Part shown: piece after piece, positions 54,678 through 62,429 of the stretch
Position numbering within the stretch: position 1 is the first letter of the stretch
How the letters are laid out: each line of letters opens with the position of its first letter
Assembly: GCA_019694875.1 (NCBI GenBank)
Contig: JAIBBC010000001.1
Location: 1,929,501 to 1,993,500 of the forward strand
Length of the DNA stretch: 64,000 nucleotides
Direction of reading: 5' to 3'
Origin: Cyclobacteriaceae bacterium
Lineage (GTDB): Bacteria > Bacteroidota > Bacteroidia > Cytophagales > Cyclobacteriaceae
Translations under genes and position numbers: made by a program
The notes under the pieces: generated by a model
Told to the model about the DNA's origin: nothing
The model's database searches: none
What the model saw: the letters and a program-made list of their open reading frames with translations, nothing else

Positions 54678-55778
54678 TTGCAAACACTCGTTCTATTCTA
54701 TCTCCTCGCTGTAGCAATTCAGGTTATTTATTTTGTTGTACTGTGGGTTTCAATTTCCAAAAAGCGGCTTAACCAGGCAGTTTCAGCGCACCCGGTATCG
54801 GTGATTGTATGCGCCCACGATGAAGAGCAGAATCTGCGCGAGCTTATCCCTTTATTACTCAAACAGCAACATCCTGATTTTGAAGTGATCATTATTAACG
54901 ATCGCTCCAACGACAATACCTATGATATGCTGCTGGAGGAAACGAAGAAAGATGATCGGTTGAAAATGGTGGACGTGAAGCGTACCCCCGAGCACGTGAA
55001 TGGAAAAAAATTCGGGATAACACTTGGCATTAAAGCAGCTAAGCACGAGTGGGTTTTATTGACCGATGCGGATTGTCGGCCGGACAGTGACCAGTGGCTT
55101 CGTGCGATGAGCGAGCAGTTTGCAGACGACAAGAATTTTGTGCTTGGCTATTCGGCATACGAAAAACGGCCCGGTTTTTTGAATTTGTTTATTCGCTTTG
55201 AAACCCTCTTTACCGCAATCCAGTATATCGGGTATGCGTTGGCCGGAAACCCCTACATGGGCGTTGGCCGCAACCTCGCGTATCGTAAATCGGTTTTTTT
55301 GGATAATAAAGGCTTCAGTAATTTTTTGAACGTGACAGGCGGAGACGATGATCTGTTTGTCAACCGGCACGCCACAGCAAAAACAACTGCTGTCGCGCTC
55401 GGTACTGACGCGTTAGTGCATTCATTTCCGAAAACAACGTTAAAGGAATTTTACAACCAGAAGGTGCGCCATCTTTCCGTTGGAAAAAAATACCGGTTTA
55501 AACATCAGTTTTTACTGGCTGTTTTTTTTGTAACACACCTGATTACCTGGTTTGCAGGAATTCCGCTGCTGTTTTTTTCGTCCGCGATACTCTGGGTTGG
55601 TTCGGCAGTGATTTTCAGGATGTTAATCGTTACGCTAACCGTTCATCAGGCAGCAGAACGCTTCGGACAGAAATTTGAGTCGTGGGCCGTTCCGCTCTTA
55701 GATTTTCTTTTTGTGATTTACTATATTTCAACTGCCCCGGTGGCGTTTTTAACCAAAAAGATCCGATGGAAGAGCTGA
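54678..55778 (+). CDS. Family 2 glycosyltransferase, membrane-bound
   Basis: The 366-residue protein has an N-terminal membrane helix (about residues 3-25), a GT-A domain (VSVIVCAHDEEQNLRELIPL; VIIINDRSNDNT; the DxD-type LLTDADCRPD; and GGDDDLF), and a C-terminal pair of membrane segments from about residue 275. The QKVRHLSVGKK stretch could play the part of the acceptor-side QxxRW motif. It probably adds sugars from nucleotide donors to a lipid or polysaccharide. Start is TTG 54678. Its end overlaps the sigma-factor gene by 13 nt. Confidence 0.85.
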   Translation: MQTLVLFYLLAVAIQVIYFVVLWVSISKKRLNQAVSAHPVSVIVCAHDEEQNLRELIPLLLKQQHPDFEVIIINDRSNDNTYDMLLEETKKDDRLKMVDVKRTPEHVNGKKFGITLGIKAAKHEWVLLTDADCRPDSDQWLRAMSEQFADDKNFVLGYSAYEKRPGFLNLFIRFETLFTAIQYIGYALAGNPYMGVGRNLAYRKSVFLDNKGFSNFLNVTGGDDDLFVNRHATAKTTAVALGTDALVHSFPKTTLKEFYNQKVRHLSVGKKYRFKHQFLLAVFFVTHLITWFAGIPLLFFSSAILWVGSAVIFRMLIVTLTVHQAAERFGQKFESWAVPLLDFLFVIYYISTAPVAFLTKKIRWKS

Positions 55779-56377
55779 ACAGGCAGTTTTCCGATAAGGC
55801 ACTCGAAGATTTCGAGCTGATTGACGAAGCCGTTCAGAAGAACGATGAGAAGGCTTTTGCCAAGCTCATGCAGCGCTACAAGCGCCCTGTATACCACATG
55901 ATTCTTAAAATGGTGCGCAACGTAGACGATGCGGAAGATTTGACCATCGAATCATTCGCGAAAGCTTTCAGAAGCCTGCACCGGTTCAAAAAAGACTTTA
56001 CATTCAGTACGTGGCTGTTCAGGATCGCCACCAACAACACCATCGATCACATCCGTAAAAAGAAACTGAATACCCTCAGCATCGATAACCGCTTTACCGA
56101 TGACAACGGTGACGGCATTGCCATTGAAGTAGAAGATGAAAACCTTGATCCGCAGGAAGAAACTATCCGCGAACAGAAGGCCGAACTGATCCAGGTGTTT
56201 GTCGATAAACTTCCGCCCAAGTACCAGAAGCTTGTACGGCTCCGCTATTTCCAGGAATTATCATACGAAGAAATTGCCGTTGAACTGGAAGCTCCGCTGG
56301 GAACAGTAAAAGCTCAGTTGCATCGCGCGCGCGAGCTGATGTTTGAGATGGTGAAAAACAAGCGCGACCACATTTAA
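55766..56377 (+). CDS. ECF-like RNA polymerase sigma factor
   Basis: The 203-residue protein has sigma region 2 (about residues 28-100: FAKLMQRYKRPVYHMILKMV, RNVDDAEDLTIESFAKAFRS, then FSTWLFRIATNNTIDHIRKK) and region 4 (about 145-198: LPPKYQKLVRLRYFQELSYE with EIAVELEAPLGTVKAQLHRA). No region 1.2 or 3 is present, so it is a group IV (ECF) sigma factor. No anti-sigma gene is adjacent. Start is at MEELNRQF (55766); the frame is open 28 codons upstream inside the glycosyltransferase gene. Confidence 0.92.
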   Translation: MEELNRQFSDKALEDFELIDEAVQKNDEKAFAKLMQRYKRPVYHMILKMVRNVDDAEDLTIESFAKAFRSLHRFKKDFTFSTWLFRIATNNTIDHIRKKKLNTLSIDNRFTDDNGDGIAIEVEDENLDPQEETIREQKAELIQVFVDKLPPKYQKLVRLRYFQELSYEEIAVELEAPLGTVKAQLHRARELMFEMVKNKRDHI

Positions 56378-56383
56378 TCTGCC

Positions 56384-57010
56384 GTGCGCACCGAAATCAT
56401 CCTGAAGTATTTTCCTGAACTGACAAGCCATCAAAAGCAACAGTTTGATGCGTTGTTTGATTTGTACAAAGACTGGAACGAAAAAATAAATGTCATCTCC
56501 CGCAAGGATATAGACAACCTGTACGTCAACCATATCCTCCATTCACTCGGCATTGCAAAAGTAATGGCGTTCAAGCCGGGCGCATCCGTATTGGATGTCG
56601 GAACCGGTGGAGGCTTTCCGGGAATTCCGCTGGCCATACTTTTTCCGGAAACCAATTTTCACCTGGTGGATTCGATCAACAAGAAGATAACCGTGGTGAA
56701 TGAAGTTGCCAAAGGTGCCGGTATCAAAAATGTGCGGGGCGAATGGACCCGTGCTGAATTGACAAAAGGCAAATATGATTTTATTGTGAGTCGTGCCGTT
56801 ACCCGGATCAAGGAATTTTATGGATGGGTTCACCAAAAAGTGAAGGAGGAATCCATTCACGATCTCGACAACGGTATTCTTTATCTCAAAGGAGGCGACC
56901 TCGATCAGGAACTTGGTGAATTAAAACGCCCGTACAGCCTGTACGAACTTTCAAATTATTTTGCTGAAGAGTTTTTCGAAACGAAGAAGGTGGTTTACGT
57001 TCCGATTTAA
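56384..57010 (+). CDS. rsmG: 16S rRNA (guanine527-N7)-methyltransferase
   Basis: The 208-residue protein has the RsmG (GidB) pattern: N-terminal ILKYFPELTSHQKQQFDALF and LYKDWNEKINVISRKDI, and the SAM-binding VLDVGTGGGFPGIPLAILFP with the following LVDSINKKITVVNEVAK. It methylates G527 of 16S rRNA; loss gives low-level streptomycin resistance in other bacteria. The start is GTG at 56384, 6 nt after the sigma-factor stop. Length is normal. Confidence 0.93.
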   Translation: MRTEIILKYFPELTSHQKQQFDALFDLYKDWNEKINVISRKDIDNLYVNHILHSLGIAKVMAFKPGASVLDVGTGGGFPGIPLAILFPETNFHLVDSINKKITVVNEVAKGAGIKNVRGEWTRAELTKGKYDFIVSRAVTRIKEFYGWVHQKVKEESIHDLDNGILYLKGGDLDQELGELKRPYSLYELSNYFAEEFFETKKVVYVPI

Positions 57011-57020
57011 AACAAAGTCT

Positions 57021-57749
57021 CTACAAAGAATTCCGTTTATAAATCGCGAGCATCGTTTCAAACGTTTTTTGTTTCAGCGTTTGAACATCATCGGTTATCA
57101 AACCTTCCACGCTGATCGGTTCACCTGCTACAACTTTGATGTTACCGGGCTTGATATCCATTTTTCCGGGGGGCATCAGCGGGCCGGCTCCAATAACAAC
57201 CAGCGGAATGATTGGAAGTTGTGTATCGATGGCGATCCGGAATGCACCATCTTTGAACGGTTGAAGAATTTCTTTCGTGCGATTTTGTGTTCCTTCTGCA
57301 AAAACAAGAATGGATGTTCCGCCTTTCAGAATGTCGCGCAGTTTTTCAATGCTTTGCTTTCTGCTTTGTGCATTAGATCGATCCACCACAACGGTGGCTG
57401 CTCTAACGATAAATCCGAACACCGGAATTTTTAATAGTTCTTTCTTGGCGATAGGTCTGAATTCACCGGGGATCAACAACCGGATACCCGGGATATCCAG
57501 AAATGACGTGTGGTTACTGACGTAGATGTAAGATGTTTTCTTCTGAATGTTTTCACGCCCTCTTAAATCGTAGCGGATGAATGTGAGCATGCTGAAAATC
57601 CACGACCAGAGCCAGAGGAAAAAATAGCCGATCCGGGAAAATTTTGGGCCCAATAATAGCGGGATCATGATTCCGGGCAGCAGCACGATCATAAAAACCG
57701 AAAAAACAATCAGAACCCAAAGGGTGTATAGTTTGACCAGAATTTTCAC
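57021..57749 (-). CDS. plsC: 1-acyl-sn-glycerol-3-phosphate acyltransferase
   Basis: The 242-residue protein has an N-terminal membrane segment (about residues 8-35) and the LPLAT motifs: NHTSFLD (H80, D85; catalytic HX4D), the FGFIVRAATVVVDRSNAQSR region, FAEGTQNR (substrate binding), and IPLVVIGAGPLMPPGK. It acylates lysophosphatidic acid to phosphatidic acid in membrane lipid synthesis. Length is normal. It is convergent with rsmG with 10 nt between the stops. Confidence 0.93.
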   Translation of the reverse strand: MKILVKLYTLWVLIVFSVFMIVLLPGIMIPLLLGPKFSRIGYFFLWLWSWIFSMLTFIRYDLRGRENIQKKTSYIYVSNHTSFLDIPGIRLLIPGEFRPIAKKELLKIPVFGFIVRAATVVVDRSNAQSRKQSIEKLRDILKGGTSILVFAEGTQNRTKEILQPFKDGAFRIAIDTQLPIIPLVVIGAGPLMPPGKMDIKPGNIKVVAGEPISVEGLITDDVQTLKQKTFETMLAIYKRNSL

Positions 57750-57803
57750 GACAAATTCTTAAAAAAATAACGTTTTAATTTCTGGCTATTCCCCTGCTGT
57801 TCG

Positions 57804-57834
57804 TTGACTAAGAGCGGTATTTGCCATACTTTAG
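57804..57834 (+). promoter_or_regulatory. Candidate promoter of the 57859 gene
   Basis: TTG at 57804-57806 and TACTTTAG at 57827-57834 are separated by 20 nt, close to the Bacteroidota arrangement TTG-N19-TAnnTTTG with one mismatch in the -7 box. The predicted start is about 24 nt before the ATG at 57859. Confidence 0.45.
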
Positions 57835-57858
57835 TTGCCGCAAATTAAACCATCTGTT

Positions 57859-58383
57859 ATGAAAAAATTCATCTATTTTCTTTTTGTTCTGGCGGTAGTT
57901 GCTCCGCAATTCGCCCAGGCACAGGATGACAAAACTCCCAAGCGTCCGGAAAATATTGATGTTTCCGACTTCGATTCTTTCAAAAACAATGCATTCGATA
58001 TTTTAGACCAGTCGGTAAAACTGAAAACCGATGCAACAAAAGTCGATACCGATGTTAAGGCATACGCTGCAACAATTTCGAATGCCAATCTCGAGAAGCT
58101 GAAAGCCGACTATGCATCGCTTCGCGGAATCTCCAAATCCTCAAAAGAACTGAACACAAAAATCGGTGAGCTGGACACTCAGGGTAAGGCTCTTTTGGGC
58201 AGCGCGAAAAGTGTAAGTCCGCGCACCAAGTCGCCTGCAGCAACAAGCCTCACAAACAAGTCAATTAAAGGCCTGGATGCTTCCCGCAAAAACCTTGATG
58301 CGGTTGCTACCCTGGTAAGTGCCGATACCAAGCTGCTGGCCGATGAGTTGAAGAAACGCGGCCAAACCGTGGAAGAAGATTAA
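57859..58383 (+). CDS. Exported helical protein, function unknown
   Basis: The 174-residue protein begins with a signal peptide (MKKFIYFLFVLAVVAPQFAQ, cleavage near AQA). The mature part is mostly charged and helical (NLEKLKADYASLRGISKSSK, LNTKIGELDTQGKALLGSAK), which suggests coiled-coil or three-helix organisation. No family is recognised. It lies directly before a terminator and then the CHAT-protease gene, so it could be a partner or target, but that is only contextual. The ATG 57859 is preferred over the upstream TTG because it gives the signal peptide. Confidence 0.7.
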   Translation: MKKFIYFLFVLAVVAPQFAQAQDDKTPKRPENIDVSDFDSFKNNAFDILDQSVKLKTDATKVDTDVKAYAATISNANLEKLKADYASLRGISKSSKELNTKIGELDTQGKALLGSAKSVSPRTKSPAATSLTNKSIKGLDASRKNLDAVATLVSADTKLLADELKKRGQTVEED

Positions 58384-58406
58384 CGGAATCCGTATTTTTA
58401 ACGTGC

Positions 58407-58436
58407 AAAAGGTTGAATCTAGGTTCAACCTTTTTT
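58407..58436 (+). terminator. Intrinsic terminator after the 57859 gene
   Basis: AAAAGGTTGAA (58407-58417) pairs with TTCAACCTTTT (58424-58434) around a 6-nt loop and runs into T residues. It lies 23 nt after the stop of the exported helical protein gene and 26 nt before the CHAT-protein gene. Confidence 0.92.
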
Positions 58437-58462
58437 ATTTCTAACTAGTTTTAATCAATACC

Positions 58463-61276
58463 ATGTACCGCAGAAAAATACTCGCTATTGCGCTATTCAT
58501 TCTCAGCTTAAATGCGAATGCTCAGAAGTGGCTCGACCAGGTCGGGAAAGCTGTTAAGCAGGCCGGGAGTGAGACGGCAGCGGAAGGCAACCTTTCAATG
58601 GACTCGCTTGATTTTCAGTTCGCAATTTCAGTAAACGAAAATGCGGGTTTCTTTGATGTGAAACAGAAAGGTGAAGGCGGTAATAAAGCCATGAATTTTT
58701 TGTTCGGATCTGATAAGCCCCAGACACCCCAGGATATAGCGCGCGAGAAAATAAAAACCGGCACGGGTTTTTACGATGGCGTGTGGAAAAACTATAAGCT
58801 GGCTGAACTGTACTTCGATAGCGCAAGAATATACCTGGAATCGCAATCGCTTACGAACGAGATATTATACCTAAAGGCGTTATCAAGTTTGGGATTGGTT
58901 AATCTCACCCAGGCAAAAAATACAACCGCTAATGAATACCTGGCCACCACGCTCGAGATGAGTGAAAAAACCGTAGGTAAAGAAAGCGCAGCCTATGTGG
59001 CAAACCTGAACAACCTCGCCAAGCTTCATCAGGCCCTTGGAAAGTATAACGAAGCGGAGGGAGAATTCAACGAAGCATTGACCTTAAGCGATAAAGTGTT
59101 TGGTGAAGGAATGCAAAAAGCAATTTTGCTAAACAACAAAGCGATGTTATTTCAGGCGGTAGGCCGGTATGATGAAGCTGCGGACTTGATGAAAGAAGCG
59201 ATGAAAGCTGCATCGAAAGGACCGAAGAAAACATTCCAGTCTTTTGATAACCGTAAATTTCAGGTAAACCTCGCATTTATTTACCAGTTGTCCGGTAAAC
59301 TTCCGGAGGCTGAGAAAGCATTTTTAGAAATCAAGAAAGTTTTTGAAGACCGGAAACAAACCGGTAATGCCGAATATGCAGGGCTGCTTAACCAGATGGG
59401 CATTCTTTATATTCAGATGGGAAAGCCAGAAAAAGTTGAGGAGCTTTTAAAGAAAGCAAAGGCGGTTTATAAGGAACGCTTTACGGAAGAGAATACCTAT
59501 TACGCGAAGGTCACAAATGACTTGGGCAACTTCTACCGGATGACGGCACGTTATGAAGATGCTGAGAAACAACTGAACAAAGCGTTGAACATCCGCGAAA
59601 CATTACTTGGCACCAAGCACCCGGATTATGTACGCACTCAGGAAAATCTGGCAATTCTTTACTGGAAGACCGGGAAGCTTGAGCAGGCATACATGATGTA
59701 TCGCGATGTAATGGATAAAACCATCGACTTCATCAATCAGTATTTCCCGCCCATGAGTGAAGCCGAAAAAACAAGCTATTGGGATATTACCGCTCCGCGC
59801 TTTCAGCGGTTCTACAGTTTCGCGATTGAGGCAAGCTCCACCATGAAATATGTCAGTCAGGATTTCTATGACTATAATCTGGCTACGAAAGCGTTGTTGT
59901 TAAACGCAACCAACAAGGTTAAGGAAGCGATCCTGAAAAGCAAGAATGAGGCGTTGATCAAAGAGTATCTGTCGTGGCTGGATCAGAAAGAGCAGCTTGC
60001 CCGATTGTACACATTATCGAAGGAAGAACTCAAGCAACAAAAGATCAATCTGCCGGAACTTGAACGCGCGGCCAATGCTGCTGAAAAATCATTGTCCGGA
60101 AAATCTACCGAGTTCTCGGCAGGCTATTCGACTCAGAAAATCAGTTACAAGCAAATTCTTGGATTGTTGAACGACACAGAAGCTGTTGTCGATATTATCC
60201 GCGTACGCGGATTTGCCCAGGACTTTACCCCGGATTCAAGATACGTTGCACTCATTCTGAAAAAAGGCGCTGAAATGCCCCAACTCGTGATGATGGAAAA
60301 CGGAGCCGACCTGGAGAAGAAGTATGCGAAGTTTTATAGGAATGCGGTTCAGCAAAAAGTGACAGATGACTACTCGTATGAACAGTACTGGACAAAAATT
60401 GAAAAAGAACTTACCGGAAAGAAACTGATTTATATCTCACCTGATGGTGTGTATAATCAGATGAATCTGAATACGCTTAAGCGTCCGGATCAGGATTATG
60501 TGGTTAATCGCTACGACCTCGTGATCATCGGTAACACAAAAGACTTGATCGCACTGAAAGCCAGAAAAACTTCCGTACCAAAGAAGAATGCGTTCCTGTT
60601 GGGTTTCCCCGATTATGGAACATCGGATGTGGCTGCCTTGCCGGGCACCAAAGTTGAAATTGACGGAGTCGCCAAAGTTTTGAAAACGTCCGGCTATCAG
60701 GTCACGCAAGTGATGGCGAAAGATGCCACGGAAAAGAATGTTAAGGCTGTGAAAGCGCCAACGCTTGTTCACATTGCCACGCACGGGTACTTCCTGCAGG
60801 ATGCGGGTGAGGGCGAAGGATCGGTGTTTGGTGTGAATGCCGAAAGTGCATCGCGCAACCCGCTGCTGCGCTCAGGATTGATTCTAGCTGGTGCCGGCAG
60901 AGCTTTCACGGGCGGAGGGTCAGACATTTCCAGCAACGACAACGGCATTCTTACCGCTTATGAAGCTATGAACCTTGATTTGGAGGGCACAAATTTGGTG
61001 ATCCTCAGCGCATGTGAAACGGGCCTTGGCGACATTAAATCAGGGGAAGGGGTTTACGGGCTGCAGCGCGCATTTCAGGTGGCTGGTGCCGAGGCGCTGA
61101 TAATGAGCTTATGGAAAGTTGATGATGCGGCTACGCAGATGCTGATGACCAATTTTTACAATAACTGGATCAAGCTGGGCAACAAGCAAAAAGCCTTCAA
61201 ACAGGCACAGCTTCAGCTGATGGCCAAATACAAAGATCCATACTACTGGGGTGCCTTTGTGATGATGGGTATGTAA
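58463..61276 (+). CDS. Exported TPR-CHAT caspase-like protease
   Basis: The 937-residue protein starts with a signal peptide (MYRRKILAIALFILSLNANA). Residues about 100-420 carry tetratricopeptide repeats (AKLHQALGKYNEAEGEFNEA; NNKAMLFQAVGRYDEAADLM; GNFYRMTARYEDAEKQLNKA). A helical linker follows, then a C-terminal CHAT domain with catalytic H774 (VHIATHGYF) and C851 (ILSACETGLG). CHAT proteases cut target proteins, and TPRs usually bind the trigger or substrate. Export to the periplasm or beyond is suggested by the signal peptide. It is followed by a lipoprotein gene. Confidence 0.9.
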   Translation: MYRRKILAIALFILSLNANAQKWLDQVGKAVKQAGSETAAEGNLSMDSLDFQFAISVNENAGFFDVKQKGEGGNKAMNFLFGSDKPQTPQDIAREKIKTGTGFYDGVWKNYKLAELYFDSARIYLESQSLTNEILYLKALSSLGLVNLTQAKNTTANEYLATTLEMSEKTVGKESAAYVANLNNLAKLHQALGKYNEAEGEFNEALTLSDKVFGEGMQKAILLNNKAMLFQAVGRYDEAADLMKEAMKAASKGPKKTFQSFDNRKFQVNLAFIYQLSGKLPEAEKAFLEIKKVFEDRKQTGNAEYAGLLNQMGILYIQMGKPEKVEELLKKAKAVYKERFTEENTYYAKVTNDLGNFYRMTARYEDAEKQLNKALNIRETLLGTKHPDYVRTQENLAILYWKTGKLEQAYMMYRDVMDKTIDFINQYFPPMSEAEKTSYWDITAPRFQRFYSFAIEASSTMKYVSQDFYDYNLATKALLLNATNKVKEAILKSKNEALIKEYLSWLDQKEQLARLYTLSKEELKQQKINLPELERAANAAEKSLSGKSTEFSAGYSTQKISYKQILGLLNDTEAVVDIIRVRGFAQDFTPDSRYVALILKKGAEMPQLVMMENGADLEKKYAKFYRNAVQQKVTDDYSYEQYWTKIEKELTGKKLIYISPDGVYNQMNLNTLKRPDQDYVVNRYDLVIIGNTKDLIALKARKTSVPKKNAFLLGFPDYGTSDVAALPGTKVEIDGVAKVLKTSGYQVTQVMAKDATEKNVKAVKAPTLVHIATHGYFLQDAGEGEGSVFGVNAESASRNPLLRSGLILAGAGRAFTGGGSDISSNDNGILTAYEAMNLDLEGTNLVILSACETGLGDIKSGEGVYGLQRAFQVAGAEALIMSLWKVDDAATQMLMTNFYNNWIKLGNKQKAFKQAQLQLMAKYKDPYYWGAFVMMGM

Positions 61277-61364
61277 AAACCACACAACCAGTTGCGTAGA
61301 TTGAACTGTTCCAACCGTTCTGTAAAAGGGTGTGTCTAACCGATACACAACAAACAACCTAAAC

Positions 61365-62360
61365 ATGAAAACCATTTCCCGACTTGCAGGCTTCTTGAGC
61401 GTAATTTCGCTTTTTGGAGCGATTTCCTGCTCCGATTCTGAATCCGAAAATGCCGACTTAAGCCCGGCCGTACAGCAATACCTGGCGATGCGGATGGGTG
61501 CCAGTAACGCAATGGCTGAAAGCATGAGTGGTCCGGTTAACCGGTCGTTCCAAAGCCTGTTTAATCAGTCGTTACAAATGAATGGAAAACTGGCTTCTGA
61601 TTCATCAGATGCCCCGGGAGATACAACAATCATCACCGACCCCTGGCAGACCTGCGCAGTGGTCACCACGATCACAAATGAAGACGGAAGTCAAACGATC
61701 ATTTATGATTACGGCACGGGCTGCGAAGAAGGATCAGAAGGGTATAAATATTTTATGCATGGAAAATATTCGAGCACATACCGCAACGACATGTCACAAG
61801 ACGGTTCGCGCTTCAGCAATACATACTTCTATGCATCGCAGTATGATAACTATGGCGGTAATTACAATGGCCAATGGTCGTGGCTGATGAATGGTGGAGG
61901 AACCTACTCAGGGGAATCTGAATACGATACAGCAACACAGGAATTCTCCGGCTTCTATACCTATGATGATGAAACAACTTATGAGTATGATTCGGTTACC
62001 TACTACTATAAAAGCAAAGGCACGTCATCTTATTCAAACGAGAAATTCACGATTGAGTCCAGCGAGAATAATTACACATACGGAACGGACTTCTACAAAT
62101 CAAAAGTGCTAAAGCCACTGGTGGCAGATTACTCTTGCTACAATCAGAATTCCGCCAACTTCTGTTTCTTCTGGATGTTTGTAAAGGGACGTGAGCGCAT
62201 TCAGTTTAAGAATGGTGATGAAGAAGGTTCTTTTGAAATCGACTATGGCGATGGTGATTGTGACAACATCGTGATCATCTACGAAAACGGTCATGCCAAA
62301 CGGATCGATCTAAGCAAAGACTTAAACCCTGACGGACCGGTTGCCATGCAGGGAAGATAG
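61365..62360 (+). CDS. Lipoprotein of unknown function, Tyr/Ser-rich
   Basis: The 331-residue protein has a lipoprotein signal (MKTISRLAGFLSVISLFGAI, then lipidated Cys C22). The mature part is rich in Tyr, Ser, Asp and Gly (for example NTYFYASQYDNYGGNYNGQW) and carries an even spread of beta-type repeats with a C-terminal FEIDYGDGDCDNIVIIYENG. No family is recognised. It lies 88 nt after the CHAT protease gene and is followed by a strong terminator, so it may be a target or partner of that protease; this is inference from position. The frame is open 11 codons upstream. Confidence 0.75.
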   Translation: MKTISRLAGFLSVISLFGAISCSDSESENADLSPAVQQYLAMRMGASNAMAESMSGPVNRSFQSLFNQSLQMNGKLASDSSDAPGDTTIITDPWQTCAVVTTITNEDGSQTIIYDYGTGCEEGSEGYKYFMHGKYSSTYRNDMSQDGSRFSNTYFYASQYDNYGGNYNGQWSWLMNGGGTYSGESEYDTATQEFSGFYTYDDETTYEYDSVTYYYKSKGTSSYSNEKFTIESSENNYTYGTDFYKSKVLKPLVADYSCYNQNSANFCFFWMFVKGRERIQFKNGDEEGSFEIDYGDGDCDNIVIIYENGHAKRIDLSKDLNPDGPVAMQGR

Positions 62361-62384
62361 AAGTGAGGTTAAGTTTAAGGGTTG

Positions 62385-62424
62385 AGACGCATGCTGAATT
62401 TAAAAGCATGCGTCTTTTTTTTTT
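62385..62424 (+). terminator. Intrinsic terminator after the lipoprotein gene
   Basis: AGACGCATGC (62385-62394) pairs perfectly with GCATGCGTCT (62406-62415) around an 11-nt loop and is followed by a run of ten T (62415-62424). It ends transcription from the plus strand. On the minus strand it is not followed by T residues, so it does not obviously serve aspS. Confidence 0.93.
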
Positions 62425-62429
62425 GAGGT

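Noticed and set aside
55682-55765. 28-residue upstream extension of the sigma factor
   Set aside because: The extension is inside the glycosyltransferase gene and ECF sigma factors begin close to region 2; start 55766 is preferred.
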